A stretch of DNA of 64,000 nucleotides from Todiramphus chloris collaris (Eukaryota > Chordata > Aves > Coraciiformes > Alcedinidae). The notes under the pieces are model-generated. The model was not told the DNA's origin. It saw only the letters and a list, made by a program, of their open reading frames with translations, and did no database searches. The stretch is from positions 1,534,641 through 1,598,640 of the forward strand of contig JANVCC010000167.1 of assembly GCA_025345505.1 (NCBI GenBank), in the 5' to 3' direction. This document shows, one piece after another, positions 34,099-46,699 of this stretch. The position numbers were made by a program, and so were the translations under genes. The first letter of the stretch is position 1. Each line of letters begins with the position of its first letter.

Positions 34099-37000
34099 AG
34101 TCTTGTCTAGCTGAGTCATCTCTGGACACCTCATTGAAATAACCAGCAAGAGTCACCTGCTTCCTGAAAACCTTATTTATGTTCAAGTGTTCTTCTGGTG
34201 GTGGTGGTGATTTGTGTAGTTAACCATCATCAGAGCAGGTTCTTGGTATTTTGTGGACAAAAATGAAGGTCCTAATCACTGTTGCCATTAAATGTCTAGC
34301 TATTTTTTCAAAGCTCTTGGAGCCCACATCAAGAGATGAGATCAAGAGCTGGGCATCCCTAGAAGCCTGTAGTATTGTGGTTTGTTTTAAGCACCTGAGG
34401 TGGAATATTTCTTTCAGAGGGGTGTTTTTTGTTTTTCTTTTTTTTTTTTTTTTCTTTCTTCAGGTGACTAAGAGAAATACCTATTCTTGTCACCAAGCCA
34501 TCACCACCTTCCTGGGGATATGCTTTAAGTGTCAAACTGCCTCTGTTGAGACTTTTGCCCTCTTCCTTCTGCAGGCATAGCAGCTTCCTGGGTGCTGCTG
34601 TCAACTTTGTAGAGGGGAAAAAAAAAGAAAAATCATTTCAGGGGTTGAAAGCTGCTTTTGTTGAGAAGATAAAAATAAATGAAGGAATACATTCCCTACA
34701 AAGCTACTTCCATCCAAGTGGACAGAGATGCTGCTCACCCTTGCCTGGGTAGCTGGAACAACCTGCCTGGCTCTGCTGCCACCACAGAAGGCAGGAAGTG
34801 TGCAGAGCCAGGCCAGCCCCTCCCTGCTCTCTATCTCTCCGTTATCTGAATCAACTATCCAGGTAGAAGCACTTAAATGGCATTTATTTAATAAGTTACT
34901 TGCTGCTGGCCAATATTGCTGTAATGAAGTTGTAACGAGATCAGGGAGGAAGCAAATGCCAGGTTTGGTTTGGTAACTTGTCTTGCAGGGAAGGGTGGGG
35001 GAGAGAAGGCAGAATAAGCTGAGCTGTTTCCAAGACCCTAATCTATTTTTAAATAGGTCTCTCTGAAACTGTAGCAGCAACAACAATCTTTGCTGTAGTT
35101 AATGGGCTGTCAGTGTACCCTTTATTTGAATGACTGTTTCCTGAATCCGAAGTTAAAGGCATCGTGTCGTTGTCACTGGGTCAGTGGCAGTAAGTCTAAC
35201 AAAGGACCTTGAAGCCACTGTGAGCAGCAGCTTCTTATAGCTTCAAAGTACCAGCAAGGTCAAGGAAAAGGCAAACACAGCTAACAGTGTCCCAGCCTCA
35301 CCCATGTTGGCCACGCAGGGTGTTGATAGCAGCCGAGTCTTGAGCAGAAATCCCCATCCCCAGTGCATCACAACCCTAGAATGGGTTGGGGTGCGATTTT
35401 TTTTTTGTTCCTCGTTGTCTTTAAAGTGTAGAATGATGCAAGAATTCATTGATCTGGCTGTAGGAAGAGAGTTGCTACAGAAGTGTGACTTGAAAAGCCA
35501 GGGCTATTGGTGGTCCCGATGGTGGACTAGTGTGAAACTCTGAGAGCTCCCACCAGTACGTGATGGGGTCAGCAGAGGGCTCAGAAGTAAGTCCTAGTTC
35601 AGGAAGGCTTCCTCCTGGGGCAGTCATGGCCCAGAGCTCTTATTGACTTCTGTGGATGTTCCAAACGTTGAGACCCAGCAGTCTTTGGTGGTTGGATGGC
35701 TTTTGTCTCCTTGACAACCTTGAACAGTGCAACTGGATTGAAATGGAGAGGTGCTGTGACTTTACAGGAAAGCTTCTGCGCTGGACTGCCAAGCTGGTTG
35801 AGAGTCTGGAATCCACCTACCCTCTCAACGTTAGCGTGCCCTTTATCCAGTGAGTCTTATGAAGAAATGAAGGTCTCCCTCTCTGGGCTGTTGAGGAGTT
35901 GACTGGATGAAATGAGATTTGACTGGTGGTTGTGGAGATAGGCAGTTTGAAAGAGAAGTTAAAGCATGCAGGGGGATGACCACATGGTAGATGCAATGTT
36001 AGATGCAATGCTTTAAGCAGTGCTGAAGAAACAAAATGTCTGGTTTTCCGGAGACGATTTTACTTCAGATGGAGGAGCTGACCCATTCCTGCTGGGTCTG
36101 CAGATCATCCCCTGCCAAGAGATGGTTGAACATCGCTATGTGGGTTGCAGTGGCTGCGTCCAACAAGGTGGGCTTGGAGCTCGAGTTCATTCTTTCAGTT
36201 GAGCCCTCCTTGCTTTGGTGTCTTATAATCACACATTTAACATGATTTTAACATAGGGGGGTTTTGTATCCAGTCTCTTTGCTTGGTTTAAAATTCATTT
36301 CCAGGCTGTGATCTAATGGCAGTAATTACCTCAGAAGTGCACACAGTACAGGATATGTTTATTTTTGTTTCAGCCACGGCAAATGATTGCAGGTCTTGGC
36401 TTTACTTCAGGGCCCAGCTCTGTTAGGAGAGCCAAAACCAACATCTACCTTTGCAATCTGGCAAGCAGGTCCTGAATACCTTAGGAGAATGTTTGATTTA
36501 ATAATACGAAGGGCAGTGAGAGCAGCAGAGAGCAAAGCCCTTTGAGTCTGGACGTCGCAGCGAATCGCTGCCTATCACTTACTAACTCTCTGTTGTGCGG
36601 TGACCCAGCTTTGGCATCTAATGGCTACCAGGGCCTATTATCAAATGGCAATTTGCTCACTAATTCTCTTCAGCGCCTCGTCAGCAATTTGGCTAACGCT
36701 GGTAATAACATGAAAGGAAATCAAGCCACCTGTAAGATTGGTCTGCCTGGAGGTTTTGGTAGCTCTAGGAATAATTCAGCCTGTTATATGTAAAAAGAAG
36801 TTTGAGTAAGTGCATGCTTGGAGCTCTTGGCATGTGTGCAAGCATAGCTGTCCCCCCTTTGAGTGTCTCCTGGTAGAAGCATCTGATGAGAGAGCAATGG
36901 ATGAACAGAGAGAACAATCTACTTTTTCCTGCTGAACTTTATCCTGGTGATAACACCCACCCTGCATCCTCTGTCCATATCAGGTGAACTGAGAAGTTTA

Positions 37001-37806
37001 TGCTTTGGTGCTTCTGCCAAGGCTCTGAGGATTTAATTCTAATGAGTCCTTCAATTTAATTCCACTTAAAGACTTGCAAGGTGAAAAACAAGTCTTTAAC
37101 TATGGTCTCTGAAGAGCAGAGGGGAACCTTTCATCCTTCCCTCAGCTTAATTTCTTTGTGATGTGTACCAAAATGCAGCTGGATATTCTGGGTCAGCAGC
37201 TGGCTGCACGTGGAAAACAGATGAAAGAATTTTGTGGATCCTGGCTGTGTCTGTAAATAGAAAACCTGCCCCTTTGAGTATCTCACAGCTTTCAGGGATT
37301 TTTTTTTTTCTGAGCACAACTAATACAATGTCCTGATTTCACTCATCCTCATCTATTTTATAACTCTTTGGAAGAACAAGAAGTTAGAGAAGGAAGTGGA
37401 GGGCACCCTTTCTGATAGGTACCTGAAGAGAGAAGTGAGATAATGATGATTACTTGGGAGCTGCCACAAGTTTCTGCTGGAACTAGGAGTACTCAGCACA
37501 TCTCTTAATTCCATGAAAGAAGGATTTAGCCTGATTTAAACATTTTTTTTTATGATAGCCTTGACTATTAAGCTTTCATGGTCCATGTAAAATCAGGAGA
37601 CTTAAAAATGCTCAAAACTACTGAAAACAGAGATGTGTTTTAAAATGTTGACTCTTGCTTTCTAGGTAGAAGAGGCATGTTGTCCTGGCTGTTCCATTTT
37701 TTTTTAAAGTGCTTAAGCTTCATCAAGTTAAGTAGAATTGCTCTGAGTTTATAATGGAAAAGAGAAGGTCAAACTCTGTCCCCCTTGAATAGAGAATACT
37801 ATTTTA
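34099..37806. other. Unique non-coding sequence, transposon-poor
   Basis: A T17 run lies near 34440-34453. A 161-codon minus-strand frame at 34601-35086 and several shorter ones show no domain. A perfect GTGAGT donor-like word follows an open frame at 35850. The block at 36541-36740 is listed as candidate regulatory sequence. A 12-bp word (tagatgcaatgt/c) is duplicated near 35989-36013. No mobile element is seen until the CR1 at 37807. Confidence 0.5.
36541..36740. promoter_or_regulatory. Candidate conserved non-coding element
   Basis: Compact unique block with retained CpGs (gacgtcgcagcgaatcgctg) and words such as 'caatttgctcactaattc' and 'cagcgcctcgtcagcaattt'. A plus-strand frame is open over 36542-36793 (83 codons) but shows no domain and no convincing splice sites. 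It resembles ultraconserved-type enhancer DNA, by impression only. Confidence 0.22.
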
Positions 37807-38408
37807 ATCATCAAATGGGAGCGGTTGGAAGGGAGCTCTGGAGATCCTCTAGTCCAACCCCCCTGCCAGAGCAGGGTCACCCAGGGCAGCCCTCACAGGA
37901 ACAGATCCAGGGGGGTTGGAAAGTCTCCAGAGAAGGAGACTCCACAGCCTCTCTGGGCAGCCTCTTCCAGGCTCTGGCACTCTCACAGCAAAGAAGCTTC
38001 TCCTCCTGTTGAGGTGGAACTTCAGTTTGTGACCATTGCCCCTCCTCCTACCCCAGGGCACCACTGACAAGAGCCTGGCCCCTTCCACTTGACACCCACC
38101 CCTCAGATATTTGTAAACATTCATAAGATCCCCTCTCAGGCTTCTCTTCTCCAGGCCAAACAGCCCCAGGGCTCTCAGCCTTTCCTCACAAGAGAGATGT
38201 TCCAGTCCCTTCAGCATCTTTGTAGCCTCCCTTGGACTCTCTCCATTATTTCCCTGTCCTTCTTGAACTGGGGAGCCCCGAACTGGACACAATACTCCAG
38301 ATGTGGTCTCACCAGTGCAGAGCAGACTGGGAGGAGAACCTCACTCAACCTGTTGGCCACACTCTTCTTTATGCCCCCAGGAGACCATTGGTCTTCCTGG
38401 CCACACGG
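37807..38408 (-). mobile_element. CR1 LINE 3' part, about 600 bp
   Basis: A minus-strand CR1 with its 3' end at 37807 (atcatcaaatgggagcggtt) and its 5' break after 'ttggtcttcctggccacacg' near 38408. It is the same type as the 4029 copy, including 'agagcagggtcacccagggc' and 'ttgaactggggagcccc'. The minus-strand frame 37849-38292 reads the ORF2 C-terminus. A small deletion removes part of the 'cctgtgttcc' segment near 38024. It does not encode a complete protein. Confidence 0.96.
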
Positions 38409-41368
38409 TAAACTTAAAAGAAGAAACAATCCTATCTGCTTTCCTTTTTCTCTTCTTCTATGCAGCTGCAGTCGTAGATGAAGCTAATTTACAAAAGTGT
38501 CTCATTTACCAAGGTGTCTGTCTATGTATATAATTTATTGAAAGCTGCCAAAGTTCAGGAAGAACTTTGTGTTTGTTTTTGAAGGTAGTGCAGACCTAGC
38601 ATTGCTTTGAAGGGGAAGGATAAATTATTTTAGTTAGATCATCTCTCTGAGAGAGTTTCTTCCATCCTACGCCGAATGCTGACAAAGCTCACTTTATTTG
38701 TTAGCAGCGTGATGATGGCAGTAGGATGTGGCTGTGAAACTGCTCGGTGAGACAGGAACACGTGCGCGCTGACAGTAGAGTAGGAAGATGGACATGAAAG
38801 CTGGACTTGGTATGGGATTAGGAAGCCAGTGCAAAGGGCAGAGATCCCACCTCTTGTGTTTGTAACAAGCTGAATTTTTGTTGCTTTTAATTCTATCAGT
38901 TGCAGTCTTTCCAGATTGTGTCACCGGGGTCTTAGATCCAAATAATTTCAAACTGTGAGAGCTGTGGCTGCGGGAAATGGTCACAAACTCTACAGGCACC
39001 CAACTGAAATCCCTTGTTACAAATGTAAGAGCTGGCATCTCTGTTTCCTGTTGAAGTTAAAAAAAAGGGACCTTTTCATGCTTTCACGAGGTCGGAAACG
39101 ATACCTTGAAAACTGTGGTGTAGAAAGTCTGTTAAACTATGTGCACTGTTTGTAAAACCATGAAGCCTTTTGTTAGGCTTGTGAAACTGCGGAAGAGAGG
39201 AAGATCTGAGAGCTTTTGAAAGAAGGAGACCTGTGGAACTGAGCTGGAACTTCACGGCTTCCAGTTCACCTCGGATGCAACGCTCCTTACGGTTCACAGC
39301 CCTTGCACGTGTCTCTCCCAAATATTTAGAAACCACAGACCTGAAAAGCTGTTGGATTCTTCTAGGAAGAAATGACTTTATTTGCTTCTCTGTCGTTAAC
39401 TGTGGTCATTAACTCCTGCAGTAATTGGCAGCCAGTTTAAAAAAGAAGGCAAACCAAAATGTTAGTGGATCTGTAAAGACCGTCTCAAAATTACTCCCAA
39501 GACTGATAAAAATCTAAACGCTTGCACAAACACACATATGTAGCTATACTGTCATTTCCCACAGACTCCAAGATGTTAAGGAATTGGGTTACTCAACGCC
39601 AAAGGGAAACACAACAGAAATGGCCAAAAAAAGCACTGCTGTTCCCATAAATGGTAGGAAAACACAATAGTCTGAATGACCTGCAGACATCAAAGAGATC
39701 AAGGCCAAGGATCTTTTGCACCTATCTATACTGCCTTATACATAGGTTTATTTATAATATACATAGATGCACTTATCTATACTATTTAATAAGATGTGAT
39801 TAAAAAATAAATTCAAAAAAGTAAGTCTTTAAAGCTGTTTTTTTCAGCAAAATCATTAATTGAAAAAAATGAGCCTTGGAAAAAGGCAGTCTGGTGTGTT
39901 GCAGTGATCCTCAGGCTCATTGTGTTAACTGCTTTTAGGAGAAGTAAATAAAATAAATAAATAAATTGTTGACCTACCTAGGAAAAAGTTGCTCCTTTCA
40001 AGGCTCAAAACCTTTTCAGGCATCCTGAGAATGTTACTGCTCGGTCTTAAAATTAATATGTAAAGAGAGGATATTGCAGGGTGTTTTATCTTGGGGGGAA
40101 AAAAGTAGAACACCACAGCCTCTTGGAGGTTAACGCTGATGGGGGAGTAGTAACTTTTCTTTGTTGATTTTATTTCAACAAGTACTGTTTGGAGGAACAG
40201 GCAAGAGTTTGAAGGCTCACCTGCCCCGTAGCATGAAAGCCAAGCAGCAAACTCCACTTGAGAGAGGAATAGCTGCTCACGACTTAATTGCCTTGATCAA
40301 GAAGATGATTTAGAGTTAGGAGGGATGTGTGCAGGAAAGGTCAGAATCTGGGAAGAGCTCAGGGATGGTTTAATGTGCTTATTTCCCCACCTCTCCCTTC
40401 CCAATGGCTTCCACAGAGATCATTAAAGTCAGCGAATGCTGAGATCTTCAAAACATTATGGACATCTGTAAACTTCTTTATCTGTAAAGAAAAATTAGAT
40501 GGGGTGGTTTTGTTGGGTTTTTTTTTCTTTACATCCACCAGTAGCTGAGCCAAAGCTCGTTGCAAGTGAGGAAGACTTGTAATATCAAAGATTTACTTAA
40601 TTTTCATTGCTGCTCATCAAACATCTGACAGTGTTTGCCGAGAAAACCAAACTGCCTCGCTTTGTTTGTACAAGGCACAGGAAGAGTACAGGGCATCCTT
40701 CTGCAAACGGACATCAAAGCACTTCTGCAAAACCAGGGATGGTGACACGTATTTGGAGAAGCAGTATGAGACCTGCCTGCTAGAGAGCTGGGGAGAGGAG
40801 GGGGTCTCTGCACCTTACCCAACAGAATCCTGATTGGAGCTGAGTCTTTTTCTTTTTGCTCTTTATTATCACTTCGTGGGTAACGTTTGTTGATGAGTAG
40901 GATTAACAGCACATTTTCGGTGACATTGAGCTCTTTTAACAAGCTCTCACCAGTCAAAGGTGGCTGGCCTGAAAAAAAAAGGGGGGGGGGGGAAGTCATT
41001 AAGCAAACAAATCTTTGCCAAGAGTTGATGCTAAACATGCCATGGCCCTGTGTGAGTTATTCACTGTATATGAAATTTATTCCACAAGACTGTGACCTTG
41101 ATGTTGATTAACCAGAAATCCCTTCTTCTCTTGGCATTATTAACAGCTTTAGGTGCCTCAAGTGGCCCCTCTCTCTTTCTTTTTCTTATTTTTTTTTTTC
41201 TTTTTCTTTCCCAAGCATCCATTAAGGAAGATTTGTTCAATTTATCATTTCTTTCATAGTGCTGCTCATTGGCACAGTCTCTTGAGGCACAATTGCTGCC
41301 AGGACAGCAGTGGGCTGGTCACACTGTCCAGCTGCCCCTCTCAGCTTAGCCCACCTTTACTGTGCTGA
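38409..41368. other. Unique non-coding sequence
   Basis: No exon or mobile element recognised. An AAAT microsatellite lies at about 39943-39966, a G run at about 40981-40992 and a pyrimidine-rich patch at 41169-41211. The part at about 40830-40970 has enhancer-like words (attatcacttcgtgggtaac) but no proof of function. A 144-codon minus frame at 40604-41038 has no recognised domain. Confidence 0.5.
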
Positions 41369-41730
41369 TGGATCTGAACAGTCTTAATAGTGCATCTGAA
41401 TAGTGTGGATCTGAACAGTCTTAATAGTGGATCTGAATAGTCTTAATAATAGATCTGAGTGGTTTTAATACTGTGGATCTGAATAGTCTTAATAGTACAT
41501 CTGAATAGTCTTAATAGTGGATCTGAATAGTCTCAATAGTGGATCTGAAGAGTGTGGATCTGAATGGTTTTAATAGTGGATCTGAATAGTCTTAATAATA
41601 GGTCTGAATAGTTTTAATAGTGGATCTGAGTGGTTTTAGTAGTGGATCAGAATAGTTTTAATAGTAGATCTAAATAGTTTTAATAATGGATCTGAATTTT
41701 CTTAATAATGCATCTGAATAGTCTTAATAT
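41369..41730. repeat. Minisatellite, 22-bp unit, about 16 imperfect copies
   Basis: The unit is close to 'ggatctgaatagtcttaata' plus 'gt' and repeats for about 360 bp. Copies differ at a few positions (gtctta/gtttta, aatagt/aataat, ggatc/catc), and three have lost part of the unit, leaving 'atagtgtggatctg' type joins. 22 is not a multiple of three and all frames contain frequent TAA/TAG, so it is non-coding. There are no unique spacers, which rules out a CRISPR-like array. Divergence between units suggests an old or slowly homogenised array. Confidence 0.96.
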
Positions 41731-42462
41731 GTGCCTCCCAAGTCCTAGGGGTCTCTGTATATAGGACAGAATTTCTGGACTAGTTTTTGTGAGGTGGAGA
41801 GGGAGCATATTAAGGCTGTTCTTTACTTGCTCAAGGCTCAGAAGGGCTTCTCTGTAGACGTAGAAGATGAAGCATCAGTAGATTACCCTTAGGTCACTCA
41901 GTTTTGAGTAGACCCCAAATATGGAAAAGGGTTTAAATCTACCTCCAGCTCAGTATAAACACAGGATCAGAGTAAGAACTGAACCTTTTTGGTGCCTGCT
42001 GCGACATGTGAAACCATTTAGGGAACAGGAACACTGCAAGTATTCACGTGTGCTGGCAACTTCTGCAAGGGGAGGGTGGGGGAATCAAGGGATGAGAACT
42101 ACAACAAAAAAAAAAAAAAAAGATAGCTGTGGGTTTTTTGGATTCTTTTTGGGTGAGGTCACATGGTGATAAATGGGATGGACTGGGAGAATTGAAAACT
42201 GAGCTTGCTGTAAAGCCTGCTGAGAGTGGGTCGCGTTCCAGGCTGTAGCTGGAACCTCTTGCTATGGAGAAAACCTGGCTGCTGTAGATTTTGAGGCCGT
42301 TGGAATACATTCATTCAGGGCTTTGCAGTTCTGCTGTTTATCTCTCACCTCTGGCGGCCGACTGGCACCACTCTCTTCTGGTGGAACACCAAGTTTATCA
42401 TTGCAGCTGTATGAGATTATACCTGTTCTGAAAGCTTTCAGGATCCGTTATTGACAGTCCAC
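41731..42462. other. Unique non-coding sequence
   Basis: Nothing recognised apart from an A16 run at about 42106-42121. The stretch ends at the 3' end of a CR1. Confidence 0.5.
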
Positions 42463-42960
42463 ATCATAGAATGGGTTGGGTTGGAAAGGACCTGAAAGAT
42501 CATCCAGTTCCCACCCCCCTGCCATGGGCAGGGACATCTTCCACTAGAGCAGGTTGCTCATGGCCCTGTCCAAGCTGGCCTTGAATGCTTCCAGTGATGG
42601 AGCATCCACAACTTCCCTGGGCAACCTGTTCCAGTGTCTCACCACCCTCACTTTAAAGAATTTCTTCCTAATATCTGGTCTAAATCTACCCTCATCTAGC
42701 TTAAAGCCATTGCCCCTCATCCTTTCAGTACAAGTCCTTGGAGAAAGTCTGTCCCCAGCTTTCCTGTAGGCCCTCTTCAGATAGTGGAAGGCTGCTATAA
42801 GGCCTCCCTGAAGCCTTCTCTTCTCCAGGCTGAACAGCCCCAACTCCTTCAGCCTGTCCCCATAGGGGAGGTGCTCCAACCTTCTGATCATCTTTGTGGT
42901 CTCCTCTGGACCCGCTCCAACAGTTCAGTATCTCCCTTTCTTTTCTACTGGCTATACCAG
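42463..42960 (-). mobile_element. CR1 LINE 3' end, second subfamily type, about 500 bp
   Basis: A minus-strand CR1 with its 3' end at 42463 (tcatagaatgggttgggttg) and the motif 'ccccctgccatgggcaggga'. It continues through 'cttcctaatatctggtctaa' into ORF2, where the minus frame reads 'MIRRLEHLPYGDRLKELGLF' and 'RFRPDIRKKFF'. The 5' side fades after 'ctactggctatacca' near 42960. It belongs with the 47590 and 51640 copies rather than the common type. Confidence 0.95.
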
Positions 42961-43304
42961 AGGAAAGCATCCTTGATGCTTTGCTCTTCCATCCATAGCT
43001 TATAAACAATCCTGCAAAACCGAACATGAAAAAGGCACATAAAGTGGTGTAGGTGCAGCATCATCTGTTCTCCATGGAACCATCAATCCTGTGCATTTTA
43101 CTGACAAGGCAGGATGTGTGAGCTGTGGAGTGATTGTTAGCTTGAGCCTCAAGACACAGCTTCTTGCTAAATGTCCCATAAAGACCAATAAGGAGCTATC
43201 AGTTCCTCAACAGCTTTACTAGGATGCTGTTGACAGTGGTATCACTGTGATATGTGTAATACTGTTTGAGATGGCAGATGTATTAGCTGGCAAACTGCTG
43301 CATT
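42961..43304. other. Unique non-coding sequence
   Basis: About 340 bp between two CR1 fragments of opposite strand. No recognisable content. Confidence 0.5.
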
Positions 43305-43540
43305 TCTAGGGGTGTTGACTGATAGCCAGCTGAACATGAGCCAGCAGTGTGCCCAGGTGGCCAACAAGGTCAGCAGGACCAGGGATGTGATGCTACCCCT
43401 GTACTTAGCACTGGTGAGGCTGCATCTCGAATACTGGGTTCAGTTGTGGGCCTCTCACTGCAAGAAGGTCACTGAAGCACTAGAATATGTTCAGGGAAGG
43501 GCAACAATGGTGGCGAAGGGTTTAGAGAACAACTCTTTCA
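43305..43540 (+). mobile_element. Older CR1 fragment, ORF2 C-terminal part
   Basis: A plus-strand frame from 43312 reads 'DSQLNMSQQCAQVANKVSRT' and then 'YLALVRLHLEYWVQLWASHC', the recognisable ORF2 C-terminal motif of CR1. Both ends are lost, and the 3' UTR and tail are missing. A deletion has removed the segment normally between the 'NKV' and 'SRTRD' parts. It is more diverged than the common CR1 type, so probably an older insertion. Confidence 0.87.
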
Positions 43541-43920
43541 ACAAAAGTAGGGTTTTTCGTGACACTGCCTACGTGAAAAACTTCTGCTCAGGTTTGATCC
43601 AGACAGGTAGAGGAAGTTAATGTTTGAATACATCAGTGTGTACATTCATTTACTAAAAGCTTTCAGATTATTATGCTAACAGTGCCTTTTTCAGTTTGGG
43701 CACTGGTTTGCTGCGTGCTTTGCTTTTCGTTGGCTCATCGCACAGAAATTAGCCTGTGGAACCTGTTATTAATTCTTTAGCTTTGAAAAGCTCCATTTAT
43801 CCAGTTTCCTAGGATTTCCTGTGTTGCGTGTGATGTCATTTTGCAATTTGTGGTATCATATAGTATCCAATAATCATACGAATGTGTCAGGAAATACACA
43901 TTCTGCCTAGCAACAGAATG
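43541..43920. other. Unique non-coding sequence
   Basis: AT-rich unique DNA. The part at 43660-43880 has enhancer-like words ('ttattaattctttagctttg', 'caataatcatacgaatgtg'), but nothing certain. Confidence 0.45.
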
Positions 43921-44000
43921 TAGAATCATCAAGGTTGGAAACAACCTTCAAAATCATCAAGTCCAAGCATCTACTAAATATTATTAGGAACACCGGTGGG
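43921..44000 (-). mobile_element. CR1 3' tip, about 80 bp, third subfamily type
   Basis: The segment 'agaatcatcaaggttggaaa' followed by 'caaccttcaaaatcatcaag' and 'catctactaaatattattag' matches the reverse complement of the last 85 bp of the CR1 at 57440-57851. It is a very short, 5' truncated insertion of that type. Confidence 0.82.
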
Positions 44001-46597
44001 CTTTGGTCTCTGCTGACCCAGGCTACAGTGCCGTGGTGTATCTGCATGGCAGCAGCATGTCCAGTAACAGGTTATCTGGCACCTTCCCCTAGGTCATCTT
44101 TTATGTGCACTCTCCCACATTTTTATTTCTTTACATTAGAGGAAAAAGGGGTTGATAGAACGTCAACCTTTTTTACTTTTGTGTTTTGTGGTTTTCCCCA
44201 GACTCCTGGAAAGGCCAGTCAGCTGTAGTATGGTATCATAGGCTGGCAATGTGCTGGCTGCCTCTTACCACCATCATCACCACCCCAGCCAAGGTTCCTC
44301 TTTGGACTCTGTCCCAGCTCACTCATCCTGATGACCTCACCATTGGCACTGAGATTTTACAATGCTTGAAACTTTGGGAGCACTAGGATGTTACGACTCA
44401 CCCTGAAATGGCTAGTTTGGTCTAGGTACCACCTGATATCCTCCTATCCTGGAGACGTTTCCCTCCAACCTTTCTTTTATAACAGATGGTGAGGAGCCAG
44501 GGAACTTAGAGCATGAGAGGAAGGCAGATAGAAAGCAAAGTAGAACTGCTTTTAATGCAGTCAGCGAATGGCATGTAGCCACAAAAGCAAATTAAAACTT
44601 CTGGTACCATAAGCTTAAGAGTTTGCCTCCACTCAGAAGATGCATAGGGTGTCCTGCCTGGCTCCAGCTGCTGTACTTGAGAGACAAGGTTCTCCAATGG
44701 TTACTGCCATGCCTGCCTGCCTAGTATGAGCATCTTTACTATCTTAAGTGGTGCTATGTGTCATATTTTAGGCAACTGAACCATGACCAAATTAACTTAA
44801 AATCTCCTCTCATCTGCCTTATTGGAGACTTAAAAGGCCTCTGGAGTTGTAGCCTAGAAATTAAGCACTATGGTTTGTGAAAATCTTTGTTATCAACCTT
44901 TTCTCTATCTTGGCTCTAGTGAAGCCTGCATTGTAACTGTGCAATGCTGGGAAAGGTTCCTTGTCATGTCACCTCAGGCAAGAAACCCCAGAGCCATCAA
45001 TGTTAGTGGTTTGGATTTAATATCTAGCTTCATTATGCTGCTGAAGATGGTCTGAGTATGTTGATACTGAAAGCAGTTCAGGACTGCACCCCACACCTGA
45101 GTCCTTTGAACTTGTGTCAGAAACCAGATCTTCTAGTGGCAACTCCACAGCAGAGATGATCCATCACAACTACCTCCAAAGCTGCTGATTGCCATGCAGG
45201 AAGGTAAGGGCTGACAGAAGGAGCATATGTAGTTTAAATCTTCAGAGGGATTCTAGAAGAACGTAAAACGTACCTTGCAGGTCTTTTCAGTTGCTTTGGA
45301 AAGTCACCCTGAATATTTTTCTTAAATAGATTTGGCCATGGGGGAACATCATCTGTTCATCTTGTTAAATACATGCTTAAAAAAGATTAAAAGAATTATG
45401 CAACCTGGTTGAAATACATAATTTTAACCTTTTTTTGGCAGCACGTTAGTTGAACGGACTGTCTTACAGTTCCTGCATTGTAAATAAAGATCATATAAGG
45501 AAAATGGCAGACAAATTATTTTTAAGGTAATTCAAAGCTGAGAAACTAAATGGATGTGGACTAGGACAAGAGGATACAGTTGTAGAAGTCCTTGTAGCTT
45601 TCTAATGAGAAATAGCCCTCAGGTTTATGGGTAAGTTTTTATGACTGGATAGTACTGGTTAAAAAAACATAGTGTACTCTGCATGGGTTTGAATTCATAC
45701 GGTTTGAAGTATTTTGGTTTATGTTCTTAAAGAATGAGGAAGGTGCAAAATGACAGTGAAAAAACACCAAAAAACACAACAAAACAAACAAAAAAACACA
45801 ACCAACCAATGAACAACACCAAAAAACAATGTAAAAATGAAGTGCTGCTCCTACTTGAATATTTTTATAGTGGGATTGGGTTTGGTTGGGTTTTTTTTTT
45901 CAAAATATGCAATTTAAAATCGGTGATGACCATCATAGCTTTAGCTGTGGCAAGAAAATGAGTTGGAGACCTCTGCACTCTGTTCTGCTGTGTTAATAGT
46001 GCAGAAGGCCTGTAATAAGAAAGAGGTCCTGCATTAGAAAAAAAAAAAAATCCATCTAAACCCTGCTTAGATTTTTATGTGCATTAAACTGAGGGAAGTC
46101 GAGTCGAAACTGATCTCGGATGCAAACTTCTGTAACTGTACTGGACGATGTACTGTCCAGTGCTGAACACAATAGAGCGTTGAGCTGAGGTTGAGTCCAC
46201 TGATGGCTTCAGATTTGCTGGTTGACCTTGGGCAAATTGCTCGGTCTGCCTTTGTAGTGTAGGACCAAGGAGAAATGCAATGTTGGAATGGGCCCTGTAT
46301 ACACCAGCATTTCCCATCTCTCGTTCCCATGGAAGGAGAACTTGGCTGTGTGGACCAGAAGAGAGCCGGAGCATGATTTAGCACGTCTTCTGGTCCGTGC
46401 GTGCAAAGGTGGAGAAGTTCTGATGTCTTCAGTGCAACCCGGGCAGTCTTCTCCCTTTTTCAGTAATATCACAAATTCAGTTGGGATTGCATTTACTCAT
46501 CTTGTTAGGGAGTTGAAGTGAACTCTGCAGCACCTGAATATCTCGCTATCATGGGTAGTTAAAAAATGAGAGAGAGGGTCTAATACAGACTCATCAA
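44001..46597. other. Unique non-coding sequence
   Basis: No exon or mobile element recognised. A C/A-rich low-complexity patch lies at 45766-45836 and an A13 run near 46039-46051. An inverted repeat (ACTGGAC, 8-base loop, GTCCAGT) sits at 46140-46161. Two overlapping minus-strand frames near 46067-46384 lack known domains. Confidence 0.5.
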
Positions 46598-46699
46598 ATC
46601 ATAGAATGGTAGGGGTTGGACGGGACCTCTGGAGATCATAGAGTCCAACTCCCCTGCCAGAGCAGGGTCACCTAGAGCAGGTCACACAGGAATAGATAC
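46598..46699 (-). mobile_element. CR1 3' tip, about 100 bp
   Basis: A minus-strand CR1 3' end 'atcatagaatggtaggggtt' to 'cacacaggaatagatacc'. It is the common type, severely 5' truncated. Confidence 0.93.

Noticed and set aside
34601..35086. 161-codon minus-strand frame
   Set aside because: No domain, bias or splice context; likely chance.
41369..41730. CRISPR-like array
   Set aside because: Units are contiguous with no unique spacers, and the DNA is avian.
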